Source: Coniochaeta sp. PMI_546
Taxonomy: Eukaryota; Ascomycota; Sordariomycetes; Coniochaetales; Coniochaetaceae
NCBI GenBank assembly: GCA_021432605.1
Contig: MU271145.1
Span: 682,001 to 746,000, forward strand
Reading direction: 5' to 3'
Length of the DNA: 64,000 bases
Shown: piece after piece, positions 11,654-24,529 of the stretch
Layout of the letters: every line of letters starts with the position of its first letter
Numbering within the stretch: position 1 is the stretch's first letter
Position numbers and translations under genes: made by a program
Notes under the pieces: model-generated
What the model saw: only the letters and a program-made list of their open reading frames with translations
Told to the model about the DNA's origin: nothing
Databases searched by the model: none

Positions 11654-12384
11654 AGGGTGTTTACTATGTAGGAGCGTGGACGTGTAATGCGCGTTCCGCA
11701 ACCAATCAGCTCTCCTGACAAAATGAAATATTGAACGACTGCATAATGGAGGTGATTTTGAGTTTGCCACAGTTGCCATGTTTACCAATTTAGTTGGGCT
11801 ACATGCCATGATCTTATTTTTTATTCTTATTTTTGTTGGGACTCGGTGCGTATATGTGAGTAAATGAGATACGTAGTGCTACCTTGTCTTTCCAGGTGCG
11901 TCTGCGGGTGGCCTTGAACTGGACCATGAGCGAAGCAACTAAGAACAAGACCGTCGTATCTTGTCTCCAGAATCTGTATCATACGACTCTCGAGCCCAGG
12001 ATATCCATCCGCCCTCTCTCGTGTGCAGCATTCCGTCCTCCTTTTGTCTGACCCCATCCAACTCCGTACTATGAAAACTGACTGTCGCCTCCCATCCCAC
12101 GATCGGTGGTAGTACAAATGTGGTTGTTTTTTTTTAGCTCGCCGTGACAGGAAGGAAAAAGTGTTGAACAACGCGAATAAGATCCGTAAGACGAGTATCG
12201 CCCAGCCGTAACCACCCAATGTCCCTCGTGTCTGTCATTTCATTATCGTTTCCCTGCCCGTGTGACCGAAACCTATCAGAGCCACTCTCATGAATATATA
12301 AAAGTCGTTTTGAAATAAGGTCCCGAGAAGTGAAATATGATAGAAAAAGCGCTGTTGAAAATTCATCAAGTCAGAGGCAAAGCT
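11654..12384. other. convergent intergenic region
   Basis: These 731 bases lie between the 3' ends of IWR1 and the SANT-like gene. No coding frame is supported; a T-rich run near 12126-12136 and AT-rich stretches fit 3' untranslated and polyadenylation sequence. Confidence 0.5.
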
Positions 12385-13762
12385 TCACAGCTTGGCCTCT
12401 TGCGTCTCCGAGCAGAGTGCCGGATTGGCTTTTTTAAAGGCTTCCCAAGCCAAGCGGTGTGGACGTCGTAGATCAGCTGTGATACCATTAGTAAGACTAA
12501 TAATCGAGGGCTAAGAACGTGAACGGTGCCAATGACTCCCCACTACATAGTCAAAAAGAGGTTGTGATGTCACGAATGTGCAAGGGGGGGAAGTAGGAGT
12601 TAAGGGGTAACTCACCCAACTTCTTAGCCTCACGCATATCTTCCGGCCTGATCCACGACCAGTTCTCCTCGACGATCTGCTCGGCGTACCGATCAATCAA
12701 GGACACCTTGCCTCCCATTCTGACCTTACAGTCAAAGGTCAGGTTGTCATACTCGTTGAACTTGACCGACATGTCGTTCTTCTCTTCCTCCGTCCTCGGC
12801 CCGAACACGAGGAGCTTGTCTTCTGTCATTTCCGGGCACACCGTGTTAAGCCGGTAGAACTGGCTCTGCAGGCCCCCGTCCGTCCGGTGCGGTCTTGATC
12901 CATGGGTGAAGCGCTCGTTGTAGACGATTTCCATCTGCTGCCAGGATAGCGGGTGGTCGACCCGGAAGTAGATGAGAAAGCGGTTCTCCTCTGTCGTGTA
13001 CTTCTCGTTGCAGTGGGCCGTGCCGGTGTTCTTGGGCCTGGCCCGCTCCCTCTTCTGTACTTTGTAGGCTGGCTGCAGAGACCCGCGGGGAGAGTCGGGG
13101 GCTTTGCTCGCCTGGTTGCGGCGGGGGATCCTTGTTGAGGACAGGGCGTCTCGAAGGAACAGCCTGGGCCAGCTATCGTACTCCCCGGGCATCTGTACTA
13201 GGAGCTGCTCCTTGTCGCCGAGATCCCAGGCGTAGCCTGAGTTCGGAACCTCCTGCGGGGTGCTGGGGGCGAGCGCGGGAGAGGTGCTGTCACTGGACGA
13301 GCGACAACTTGTGAATGAGCCCGACAATGACGGTGTGGAGGAGACAGAGTCAGCGCTCCCACGCCTCTGGTCGGGAGACGACCTATGATCTTCAAAGACA
13401 TCTTGTGGTTCTGTTGTAAGCCTTGGTTCCAGAGTGAAAATGCTCGATGTCCGACTTTGAGCGCCCCAGTGCGAAAGTGGTAATACATTGTCTAGGTTCC
13501 CTACGAGTTAGCTTTGTTCAGGCAAACAAGGCTTGGGTTACCCACACGTTGTCGATACGGACGACCGGGATTGGTGGCTGAAGGCTGGTTGGATGAGCAA
13601 TTGTGGACGACTATCACGATCCTCGGGCTCGACATTTCGCTGTGGATAAGTGTCACTCCCTGACATGTATGTTTGAGAGCGTCCCAAGTCCGGCGAGGTG
13701 GTACGAACTCCCCCTCCTGCGGGCCATAGCCCAAGCTCACGGATACTAGGCAGAGTGACCAT
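12385..13762 (-). CDS. fungal SANT/Myb-like protein, unnamed
   Basis: I do not recognise a named gene. The middle exon encodes TTEENRFLIYFRVDHPLSW followed by an aromatic-rich helix (QQMEIVYNERF) and an RTDGGLQSQFYRLN stretch, which resembles the SANT/Myb-like segment of several uncharacterised Pezizomycotina proteins. The N-terminus (ATG at 13762, MVTLPSIRELGL) is a common opening for fungal regulators and leads into a Ser/Pro-rich region. The last exon (12476-12385, after a 139 nt intron) adds LADLRRPHRLAWEAF and ends QEAKL. The model 13762-13542, 13454-12616, 12476-12385 gives 383 residues in frame. The first intron is uncertain: the acceptor with the best branch point (near 13501) breaks the frame, so I used one at 13455. 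A nuclear DNA-binding role is inference only. Confidence 0.72.
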
Positions 13763-16700
13763 GTCTGCTGCTGGAGCTCCCGTGTTCGTTTGCCCTACGG
13801 ACCAGTCTCAGGGGGAAGGGATAACGGGTAGTGTTGTATCAAGGAGCAGATATATCGACTCGGGGAAACTCTATGCCTCTGTCTGACCGTAAATTATTTT
13901 GATAATGAAAGGGAAGATTTATGGATATGACCACGAAAGTAGTGAGACCCATGGAGGGAGACAGACGACCTCTTATTATAGATGGACCCGGATTATAGTT
14001 CACAGCCCCATGGTGAAAGATAGCTCCATGATCAGCGGCCTGCCATCCTGGACTGCGATCTGATGGCGCCTCTAGTGAGATCCTTGAACTCTGTTGTCCG
14101 TAAACAGACAGAAGTTCAAAGTGTTGGTGTAGTGGGTCGACCCTCACGATTTTGTCCAATGTCATAGACCAATTGGGTTAGCTAGGGTCAGCCATGATGG
14201 AAGGCAAGTTGGAGTGGCTGTTCCTTAGCCGGCAGGGAGCCCCGAAAAGCAACTTTTCTTGTGTTACATTTGGCGTACTGAGACACCACGACACTAGTTG
14301 TAGGTGTGTCTGCAAGACTGCACTGCCGTACTAGTAGACTCATTATCGACGAGGGATGTGATGTCTCACAGGCACTCTCCACACGACGGGACCAGGTACC
14401 GTTCTGTACGCCGAGACTGGGGTCGCCAGAGATACAAATCCAGAACGGACAGGGCCAGGAGGAGTCTTTCTAGGGCCCCGGCGGGCCAGACCTCGACGTC
14501 TTCTCAACATCACTAACGTGTATCGAAACAGTGCGCAAGAGACTCGAGAGTAATTCACCGACGATGCCAGAGTGACCTCTGTTGTGTATTGAAGGCTATA
14601 AGAATTGCAGGACGGTGTACACGAGCCATCCTTGTGACCACACAAGCCCTCTCTCGAGGGGGAAAAAAAGTGAGGATTGTCACTCGGGCATAGCAAGACC
14701 TTGTCAACGAGGTAGTCGCCGATAAGCTGCCAGATGGGCATCTGTCGACCTGGGATCGACGAGTTCATGCAGACGACAAACTGGATAATATGCATGTTCC
14801 CACGCGGGAGAGGTGGACAGGGAGTGGAGTTTGGACTGAATCGCATGTCCAACTGATGAAAGAAAGCTGCCACGTCCTGTCATGGACTTATCGGACTGCT
14901 CCCGCATGGTGGAGACGAGACCCTCGCAGGAGATTCTTCTCCTCAGCGCGGTGGAGAAGGAAGAGCATGTCCAGCCTCCGTCCACTTACTGTGATAGACA
15001 AGGGTGGAAGAAAACTGCAGTGGACTAGGGTGATGCTCGATGCGGCGACGAAGGTTGCCCATCTTGATAAGAAAGCAGGGTAACAGAACAGCAACTTCGA
15101 GAGCCGAACTTTAAAAAGAAATTGAGGTGAACCGTGGATCTGAGAGGTAGGAGAAGGATCCAGGGCCGCATGGACTGCAGTGGTTGGTCCCGTTGAAGAA
15201 AAGACGAGGTCAAGACGCAAGAGTGATGTGTTGATTGCCTTGACTTTACACCCACAAGATCAACACAGGGGATGCCCTGTCCGTGCAAACTCTAAAATCA
15301 GCGGATTGAAGCAGGGAAGGGAGGGTGCCGATACAGCAACATACCGCACGTTTGCGGGTGGTCTACTATAGTATTGCAGTCGTCCGTGTGTTGGGTACGT
15401 CCGTATCTGGGACAAGCTTCATCTCGGGCTTCGACGACGGACCGCCGCGGATTAGCTGCGAGTCTCTTGACGCAGTTCCGTCGACATCAGTCCGCTAAGC
15501 GAGAGAAAAGGCGCAGTCTAAGCTCTTAGAAGAGGGGCTCATCTCGATGGCAAAGAATGTTGGGAACCAGGGTATACTGTGTTACTGTGGTAGACTTTAG
15601 GAGAGAGAGGACTGCAGGCACAGCATGGTACTGTGCTGACGTGCAGCCACAAAGAAGTGATGAGTTTTTGCTTTTTTCATATTAGCCGATTGTCATGGTT
15701 GCTTATGCCGAACAGTTGGGGCGGCGGCGCCTCAAAGAATGGTGCTGATTCGCTCTTGCCTGATACACAGCGCAAAATCAGACGCTGGGCCAATCAGGTT
15801 GGGTACTTCAGTCTCCCTCTCTCTGTGTTTTCCTCTCTCGTCTTCCTTGGGGTTCTCTTTGATGAGCTAGCTACCCTGATTGACACTGCCAAATCTTCGT
15901 CTCGTTGCGACAAGCATCGTATCTTGGGCTTCAAGTGTCTTCTCGAGCCGGATTGATCGTAGCCGCCAACTAGTTCTCTGACGGTGCTGCTGCTATCATT
16001 GCGGTACCACATGATGCGTCCGATGGACGCAGTGCATCATCCACAGACTATGACTTGCAGTGTAGACGCCATGGTGCCGTGTCCCGTCTCGCGTGGTCCT
16101 CGCTCGTAACCCTTGGCGGACTTGCTTGATTGGGCTTCGCCAGATCGGCGTCGTACATTGTGCTAAAGAGGGAAAGCAACAAACAAACTTTTGCATGGTT
16201 GGCCATGGCGAATTATTCCTCTGGAGACATATTGCCATGGGGACTCGCAAAAAAAGGCTGGTGAGGGGCGTCAGTCAGTTGCATCGTGGTGCCAAGTGTA
16301 AGTGAATTTCACTAAAGTTGTCTATCCGGCAAGCCAAACGTGTCCGCTCCACTTCTCTCCCTCGCTTCGAGGAGCCAATGCTTTTGCCTCGTTTGTACCA
16401 GTTCCCCAGAAAAATGGCGGAGCTTGGCGGAGCTTTGCGGCCCTGGCGGTCAGCAAGGGATGCAGCGTTTGTCGAATCACTGAGCCAGGAACGAAAAGCC
16501 TTGCCTTCCTATTCGTCTACTTGCTGTCACCAAATGCGGCGTACATCAGTGTCGATTGGGTTAGCACAGACGATTGGGATGTACCAGGTCCGCCGTGGCT
16601 GAATGAAGTGTCTACACGTGTAGTGTAGACTTATACACTAACTGTGTACAGTGATATCGTACCGTGCCAGGTCTTAGTTGATGTTACAGGTGTATATACC

Positions 16701-17121
16701 ACAGCGGATTGGCTGCAACTCGCTGCGAGCGGTACTGTCACGATCGTACTCCAGGGTCCGAGAAGCAAAAATTGATCGTTTTAGCGGAGAGTCTGGCATA
16801 TCTTGGCCAATCAAGGTCGGTCTTTGCTGCCAGATACCGATAGCAAGTGAAATAGCTCGCAACAAATCTATCATTGCCAATATTCCTCGGCCGAGAACAG
16901 TAAGAAGAATGTCTTTGAGCTCCACGCCGAACTGGAGAGGGTGGGGCATGGTGTTGCCGATCACCTAAGATATAAATCCAAGGTTGTTGGATATGTCCGT
17001 TTTTGGTTTGAAAAGTCTTTTCGCAGCTTCGACTAGTAAATTTGATGCCTAACTTCCAAGGCACAGATTATCTATACTGGCCGAAAAGGGTCTTACGTGC
17101 ATAAGCAGCAACGCTAGCAAG
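13763..17121. other. 3.4-kb gene-free stretch
   Basis: Several open frames of 90 to 176 codons exist on both strands, but none shows a recognisable domain, splice structure or consistent composition, and they overlap one another. No transposase or reverse transcriptase remnant was seen. The far end carries a TACAC/GTGTA foldback at 16610-16630. The stretch may hold promoter sequence or noncoding transcripts. Confidence 0.4.
16610..16630. repeat. foldback GTCTACAC / GTGTAGAC
   Basis: GTCTACAC (16610-16617) and its reverse complement GTGTAGAC (16623-16630) flank a 5-base loop, and the overlapping CTACACGTGTAG (16612-16623) is a perfect 12-base palindrome with a central CACGTG. Confidence 0.75.
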
Positions 17122-18457
17122 CTACAGACGAGAGTTGGTGCTTGTCTTCGCCGACCGATTTCGCACGGCCTGACCCTCCACCACTATCCCTAGTTCCAGG
17201 CCGGCATCGCCCCCTGATTCTGCCGCACCCGTGAACGCCTCATCGCCAGAAAAGCGCCTGTTTTCACGAGGATCAGCAATCATTCGAGTGACCGAGTAGG
17301 TTTTTCAAGGAGAAAGCAAGGGGCGGGGAAAGCCAACAGGGAGACAATCGTATCTCAGAAACATACCATCCTCGCTCCTCGCCGCCGGCTAGGTGGCTGC
17401 AGTCGCTGTTGGCAATACAAATCCAGCCTCCCGCTACACCCCGGCCCTTCCAGGCTAGGGGCTCTGGATCGGTGCGGCTCGCGTGCCGGTGGGGACACGG
17501 CTCGGCAGGTGGGCCAGTGGCGATCTGCGCTGCGCTTGTGGCTTCCTGATCGCCGCTTATTCGACTTGCGGGATTGTTCAGGAGAGGAGCCGCATCTCCC
17601 TTCCGCCTAGTAAAGACAGTCAAGCCGCATGTGAAGGCTCGGAAATCCTCCGCACCCACATCGTCCGGCATGACTCCTGTCAAAACTCGTCCTAAAGCAA
17701 TGAGTACCGCAGCGTGGGTACAGAGCAGGATGGCCTTAACTCCTTCTGCATCGCATTGCGAGATGATGCCCTCCATGGTGGCCGCCACTCGATCGTGTAA
17801 CTCTTTCAATGATTCGCCCATCCTGGTAGGCCGAAGCACTGGCACATAGCCAACGTCAAGCGCAGGGAATAGCGACTTCAGCACTTCGGGCGCCGCTGAC
17901 GTAGGGTGCTGGAAAGGTGCGGCACCGTACCATTCTCCTAGGCCAGGCTCGCCTCTAATTTTGCGCTGCCCTCCCTGGACTGGCGATTCCGGGGCTTGGG
18001 TGACAAAGGGCTCAATCGTTTGTAGGCACCGATAGTAAGGGCTGGAGTAGACCCTCTCTATCGGGGGATCAACAGACTGCAGACGTGCTGCCAGTTGCCT
18101 AGCCTGGTCAACGCCGTGGGCTGTCAATGTTGGATCAGCAGCTATGCCGGTGGGCGAGCTTATCGAGGCTGTGTACTCTCCTGTCGATGGATCAACAGCC
18201 CAGTTTGAGCGAAACTAGTGAGGTCAGCCTTCTGCTCGCTCGAGGGTTTGCACCTCGCCGACAAATGACATGCTTCACACAACAACATGATGTGAAGAAG
18301 CGGGGTGCCAGGCCAATAGTCTGGGCCCGGGCTTGAACAAGTGGAAATGCAGCTTTGCGCCTACACGGCTGTGAAAAGCACGGAGACAGCTCTTTCAGTC
18401 CTTGGCTGCGAGAATACGTACCCCATGGCGAGTGACATATATGACCTCCAGTCCCAT
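17122..18457 (-). CDS. TFC7-like histidine phosphatase protein
   Basis: Histidine phosphatase (phosphoglycerate mutase-like) superfamily. Its fungal architecture and C-terminus match the family of Tfc7, the small tau subunit of RNA polymerase III factor TFIIIC. Exons 18457-18422, 18214-17367 and 17257-17122 (introns 207 and 109 nt) encode 339 residues. The catalytic set looks complete: R10-H11-G12 at the end of exon 1, the second arginine R74 in SSPYYRC, and the second histidine H179 in LLCTHAAVL. The first intron cuts directly after RHG, so a prediction lacking the 36-nt first exon would lose the phospho-accepting histidine. The C-terminal block WICIANSDCSHLAGGEERGW, continuing as RFSGDEAF in the last exon, is the conserved fungal tail. 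Whether it serves TFIIIC or is a free phosphatase is not decided by sequence. Confidence 0.85.
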
Positions 18458-19305
18458 AGCGGGTGGACGGAAGGTTGAGAAAGGTGTAGGATGCCGAGAG
18501 TATCGAAGAGATGGAGACTTTGCAGTGAGCCTCCGATCAAGCGTGTGACGTGAGGTACTGTGTACTGTATGTAGGCCAAGGTAGTACTAGAGGACGTACC
18601 GACCTCCAGGGGTTAACCGAGGCAGCAGCTGCTGGAGAAAAGCCACGCTAAATTCCCCATGTGGGTCATTACGACTCTATGACGGGACACCAGTGCCCCG
18701 TCCACCTGAAGTTCCGGACCAACAAGTACCTTACGTCCAGTACCTTACCCTGCTTACTGGGAGACGCCTGCCTGTTTGACAGATTTGCCGAGCTCTATCA
18801 CCTCGAATGACCTCAGCGTCGCAAGGAGGAAATGCGCCGTGGTGAGGAGATGCACAAATGACGGCCTGGCGCAATGTGTGTTTGTCGTTTGCCAGTCACA
18901 TTCTACCAGGCGAAAATTGATATCTTCGGTACCGTAAGAAACTTATGTAAGCCGGGCGATGTGGAACGAGGTCGGAATCGCTCTCCTACGCGTTGGAATA
19001 TACACTACAAAAAGCCAAGTCTGATCTGCAAGAAAGTAATGGTTGCCTCCGATCTCCCGCCGTCGCAATCAAAGCACAGAGGTACACTTAGACAGGTACA
19101 ATTGTGCAGAGCGGTCACACGGCGTGCTTTACATACACTAGATGCAATGATGTGCAGCTGATGCGCCGCCTCAAATCCGATTGAAGGACTGCGGGAGACA
19201 TACATGGCAGGGTTACATGAGGCTTGGAGCGGCCCACGATGCTACCCCACACCCTACTCTCCACAGATATACCTACTTTGACCAGGAAACCCTTACTCCC
19301 CTCTA

Positions 19306-19338
19306 CACTACACGTACATACGTGTACACATGTAGTGT
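19306..19338. repeat. inverted repeat TACACTACA / TGTAGTGTA
   Basis: TACACTACA and its reverse complement TGTAGTGTA bracket about 15 bases that are themselves rich in ACGTAC/GTACAC steps. It belongs to the same class as the foldbacks at 7653, 16610 and 57578. Confidence 0.6.
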
Positions 19339-19804
19339 AAAGAAAGCCATGCTCTTCGGTGGCTCAAACCGGAAAGTCAATGAAGGGGTGACGTGCCGAG
19401 TATCCCATGCTATCGTCACCATCAATACATGCGCCGTCACCTGGAGAGTTACCATGATTTTTCGTCTGTAAAGCGTCCAACTCAGTGCAAGCACATTGCA
19501 AATAGAGTTTCGATGTAGAGCTGGACACTCGGTTTTTCACGTCAGTATGTGCCGATGCTGGCGTGACAGCAATGGTGAACAGTGATCAGAGCCATTACAC
19601 TAGATGCGTACTTGAACTGTACCTGTATGGTCGCACCAGGTACCTACTTACTTGCATAGTACAGTCTGGTCTCGGCACGGGTACCTGCAACGACTTACCA
19701 TTGTGGAAGAAGATCTGCTACCGCAGCAGAACTTCCAAGGTTCTGCACCACACTTCGCCGACCTGTACTTTCTTCAGGATCACCATCCGGCTGTCTGTGT
19801 GGTC

Positions 19805-19823
19805 GTGTGTGTGTGTGTGTGTG
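19805..19823. repeat. (GT)n microsatellite
   Basis: A 19-base alternating GT tract, preceded by an interrupted GT-rich run from about 19792. Confidence 0.95.
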
Positions 19824-20725
19824 CGTATGTCTCTGCGCGCGAGGCAACATCGGGAACCGTACAGTAGGCTGCCGTATGTGCGCATCAGCCCTACCTCGCG
19901 CTCAAAAGGTCTGTACGTATCTCTGCCGTACCAGTCATCGCATTTGCGTTGGTTGACTTCTGCCGGGGCCAACCACAGCGCAAGCAAGGCGACCACGAAC
20001 ACGCCACTCCCCGCCACAACCCGGAGCTACAGCTCCTCGTCCGGGCTATGGAGCCGGAGGTTTGCTTAGTGTGTATCCTGCTGGAGGATCAAATCTCTCG
20101 GTGTCCGTCCCGCAGTGAGCTACCTAGCCCCATTGCCATCTAGTCGTCCCGAATGAGCTGGGGGACGACTGAGAAGAGTTGCCAAACGTAATGCTCACCA
20201 TCGACCGAATGATCAGGGTAGGTACTCGGTAGGAGCAAGGGTTGATGTAGCAAGAGATCTGCAAAGACGACCGGGAATAGAGGACAGTGAGGGTACACGA
20301 TGGTTTCTATTTCCTGTAGTGCAAGAACATACATGCCTTGGTATTGACTATTTGGTATACTTGAAGCAAGCTGCATCGCATTTCCCGGTTTTTGTGTTCA
20401 ACATCTGGAGCGGTCCTGCACGCCAAGGCCATTTTGCAATCCCCCGTGCGGAGCCTCCATCAGTTCAGGCCTGCTTAAACAGGAAGGCGTACAAGACCCT
20501 CTTGCCCAACAAGTAGACGTGTAAGGAGGTAGAAAAGCTCTGCTAGAACCCGCCATCTCGCATCCCCACCCGGGGAAGGGACCCGATCAACCCGCGCGGC
20601 AAGGTCGTATCAAATCGACACCCGCCACCCAACATGCCGACTCATGTCCGCCCACCACAACCAGATCAAGCAAACCAACGAGAGCCGTGTCGAAGCCCAT
20701 GATGCCGAAGCCATCCATGCTCGCA

Positions 20726-23372
20726 CTATGTCCTAACTCCCCGGGCATTAACCTCGCCTTTTTCGCCAATCTTGAGTAGTACTCGGCAGTCGGGACAGTA
20801 CCATTTTGTCGTGCGAGCAGGCACATCGGACAAGCCGACGCATTCGAGATGGAACCACTCCAGCTTGCAGTTCTATCGACCGTGTCAATACAGTTCCAGA
20901 CAGCTGCCAAGACAATAAGGGACTTGTTAAACTTACGTCATTGTCGCACTGAATCATCATCCCGAAGCTAACCCTGTTACAGAGACAGTATCTCGGCTCG
21001 TTCGGGTCCACGACCTTCCCCTCGTCGTCGATCTCGACCTCCTCGGCTCCAGCCGCATCGACGCCTACGGCCGCGCCCCCGGACCCCTTGTCCTTCTTCG
21101 TACCAGTCCTAGACGCTGACGCGCTCTTCCTCTTCGGCGCCGCCTTCCGCCGGCCCACGGCGCTGTTACCGCCAGAGTTGGTGCGGCTGATGACGCCCGG
21201 AGCGGGGCGCTTCGACTGTCGCCTGCTGACCGGCCGCGCCGGCAGTGCCTCTGGCGGAGCGGGGGTGTTCCGCGCGGTACTAGCGCGACGGGGACGGTCC
21301 GCCGCCAAAGACGACTGAGGCTCTTGGCTGGTTGCCTTGCCGCGTGAGGCAGGCCGGCGAGTAGCAGTAGCTGGGCCGGAGTTGATTACGGACGGTCCTG
21401 CTGCCGCCTCAGCGTGATCGATTGCTGGACTTACAGGTCGGGCTGCTGGGGTTGCTGCGCGAGATGGTAGCTTGGTAGATAGTACCGCCGCTGTGGTTGA
21501 GGCTTGTTGCTGCTCTTGTATACGTGCTGCTTGTGATTTCCTGGTCTCCCGCACTGGAGGAAGGATCGGTGTAGTCGACTTCCTCGGGGAGCGGGCTGGA
21601 GGCGGTATAGGGGTCTCGGCCGGTGGCTTCACGGGCACTGCTGCATTGTTGGGTGCGGTTGCCTTCGACGCGTTGGTGTTAGAGGCAGGTGAGTCTGTAG
21701 GTTGCCTCTTGGCCGACTGATCCTGTCCAGGTACCGGCACCGGTACTGGTGTTGTACGCGGGATTACGGCAGCTGTATTGGGATTGAGATGCTGTTGCTG
21801 AACCAAGGTTTCCTGACCTGGCTGAGACGTGTTGTTAGAGCCTAACTGCGGATGAGGGACTGGTGTCTCCGTCTTTGTTCGCTTGAACGGCGGCCGCTGG
21901 GCTTGTATTTCAAGCCCATCAGGCTTCTCCGCGTCAGTCTCCGGGATGGAGTCCCTCTTCCGCTTCCTCTGTCTTGCTTTCTTGTCCAGCTTCCCCAGGC
22001 TTGGCTGCTCTGGTATGGAAGAAGAAGGCTGTGATGGGGTGAACATTGCTTTCGCCGCCTCCATCATCTTTCTAGCAGAAGCCTCCGCTTCCTCGGCAGC
22101 CAGCCTCGCAAGATTCTCCCTCTTACTCTTTTTTGCTTCATTCAGTTTCATTCCGCGGTTGCTCAAGTTCTTCTCCTCGGCAGCCATGGCTTCTATGCTG
22201 AGCGCTCCTGGCGGCATCACTGTGGCACCAGTCTCATCGTCTAACACCGGAGAAGGAACATGGTCCTCAAAAGGTTTGCCTTCCTCTTCTGCCTTTTGTT
22301 TTGCGGCCCGGTAAGATTCGACTCCCCGTCCTAGAGACTTGAGCTCCCGCGCAATCATCGTGTCACTGGGAGCCCACGCCGCATTCTTCTTCATGCGCTT
22401 CCTAAGCTTGGCAAGTTCGTACGTAGTGAGCTGTAACCATGGCGCATCAGCACTGCCCGCGACAGCGTTGTCCGGAGGCGGCTGTAGCTTTGCGAGAATC
22501 TTAGACGTCGATAATTCGGGAGGAACGCTACCGGGCGGCGGGACAGAGGTTCTCGGCTTTGGTGTCTTTGGTGTCTTGGGTGGCTTTGGATTCTTGACAA
22601 GTTTGATGCGTGGTTGCGGCGCAGGCGTAGCTGTGGCACGAGAACGGGGTATCGACGAAACTTCATCTTCTTCCTCCGAGCTGCTCTCGCTACCACTCCC
22701 GTAAGTCTCGTAGTTCAGCTCATATGGCGCAAGGACCTCTCCAGGAACGGTTATCCTCGGGACCTGTTGCCGGCGGAGTCTTTGGCCGTCAACCCGGAGA
22801 GTGATCTTGGGTGCACGCGTCATCTGTGGAGATCTCGTGGTCGCAACAGGGCTTTTCTGCTCATCCGCAGGGGGCCAGTTATCCAACATGGTCTTCAGCT
22901 TCGTCAGAATGGTTTTGGCGCGATTGTAGTGCTTAGCTACGTTGTCGGCCATGCGCGACGCCTCGGCATGTGAGTAGACACGGGCACTGACAGCGTTATT
23001 GAGGTTCTCCGATATCTCAGCTCGCAGGTGCACAGGCACTGGTCTTTCCTCCGGTGGTATGTTTGGTAGCTGTGCCCATTTCGTGGTAAGGTTGTGTAGG
23101 TTGGTAGACGCGTCGAAGTAGGTCTGGTCAAGTTTCCCAATCAGGGTAAGTGAACGCGTCATGTCGGAGGGGAGGTATTCAGTGAAGTCGAGGAAATCGG
23201 TGACAGTGGCCTGCGCGTCGGGATCGGCACGCATATTGATGGACCCGAGCGCATTGTTGACATCTCGAGTCGCGCTGGGCGAGTTATCTATGGCTTTGTC
23301 GAGCGTCGAGTTGGTCTGGCGCGGCGAGATAGCCCCGTCGAGGTCCGCAGTTGCAGGTACGGCGGAGCCCAT
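20726..23372 (-). CDS. ING family PHD-finger protein
   Basis: Chromatin protein of the ING family (yeast Pho23/Yng type), a reader of trimethylated H3K4 in histone acetylase or deacetylase complexes. Two exons, 23372-20937 and 20872-20726 (intron 64 nt), encode 860 residues. The N-terminal ING domain (about residues 55-170) reads TVTDFLDFTEYLPSDMTRS and KLDQTYFDASTNL. A long disordered basic and proline-rich middle follows, with a charged coiled-coil segment around MAAEEKNLSNRGMKLNEAKK. The PHD finger lies at the very C-terminus: YCLCNRVSFGMMIQCDND, then across the intron CKLEWFHLECVGL and WYCPDC. All eight zinc ligands and the aromatic and serine positions used for H3K4me3 are present. The intron falls inside the finger, so an unspliced reading would lose half of it. 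Pho23 versus Yng2 type cannot be settled here. Confidence 0.93.
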
Positions 23373-24529
23373 GATGGGCGATAAGACGAGTACGGGCTGC
23401 CAGAATTATGCGCAAAAGACGGCGACGACCAGGTGACGGTGTACGAGGATGCAGACACGGCCACTGAAGCTTGATTTTGTATAAACGGCCTGTCAGAACG
23501 GTATCTGTATGAAGTGAGGTTGAAGTTGCGCGCGCCTCGCTTGGGTTCCTGGAAGTGAGCTTGAATTGTGGGTCTCGGAAGTGGGGAGCTGACTGGGGTC
23601 CAGACTACAGTACCGGAAGTAGCGCCGCTAGTAGCAGGTGTCAACGTTGATTGTCTGCCCTGGTACACTTACCCGGTAACTGCATAATGTGCATAATTCA
23701 CTCGATGCATTTTGTGGTATCACTGTGTAGACATAAGACTTAGTGCTCCCTAGACACCACTTCTCTGCCAGCATGATGGAGCAAGCCTGCTGTCAGCTGA
23801 ATTTGAACCATCAAGGTCTACAATGTCGTAAACTGTACAGTCATCCGAGAACGGAGCGCAAGGACAAGCGCCGGTAGAACAGGCAAAGTTCAACACAGAC
23901 AGTCGAACAAATAACTACGGGCCATGGCGGCAGGTCTGTCAAGGGGGTATGCTTCGCGTTAGGGTGTTAACTCTGGGTGGCCGCGGCGACAACTACGCCC
24001 AGTTCCCACGACGCTGTGTTGCTGAAGGCCGCTCGATTATCGTACGTTACATAACAGGATATATAGTGATGACGATCATTGAGTCGTATCGTAGGCTGGC
24101 ATGTATTTGATAGACATTGCCCGTCTAACAATGCACAATGCTTTCTAGAGACATGAGATATTTACCATCGCTAAGGTACCTATCTAAGGTTACTAAGATG
24201 GTTCGTAGCCTCTATGTAGTCAGCCAATACTCTGATCTATTTTCCACACAAACAGTAAGTGTTACCGCCACTCCGTCTTCGCACCGGAAAAGAGAAACGC
24301 AAAGTGAACGAGCGAACCTAATCAAGCAACCAGGCTGTAGAGAAGACAAATGAGAGACAAGAATCTTGCGATCAAAAAGAAATCTTTAACCAAAAATCAG
24401 TTGTACCTCCCGGCCAATGCTTACCCAGCCAACTCCAAGACGAATCGAGCCCACGATACCCAAAAGCCATGGCTGCGCGCGGACCTCCGAGCCGGGTTGT
24501 CAGACGAAGGTCGAAGGCCCAGCGACTTC
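23373..24529. other. intergenic, ING promoter
   Basis: These 1.16 kb lie between the ING start and the 3' end of the bactofilin-like gene. No gene is supported; a short AT-rich part near 24040-24260 has no recognised structure. Confidence 0.5.

Larger units (their letters stand above)
18458..20725. other. 2.3-kb gene-free stretch
   Basis: No coding frame is convincing. It contains a (GT)n microsatellite, an inverted TACAC/GTGTA repeat near 19305-19340, and the 3' side of the ING gene at its right end. Confidence 0.45.

Noticed and set aside
14343-14873. 176-codon minus-strand open frame
   Set aside because: No domain, no splice context, Cys/Arg/Pro-rich composition typical of noncoding frames, and overlapping frames on the other strand.
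13763-17121. search for transposon remnants in the larger gaps
   Set aside because: No reverse transcriptase, integrase or transposase motif and no long terminal or inverted repeats were recognised by eye in this or the other gaps.
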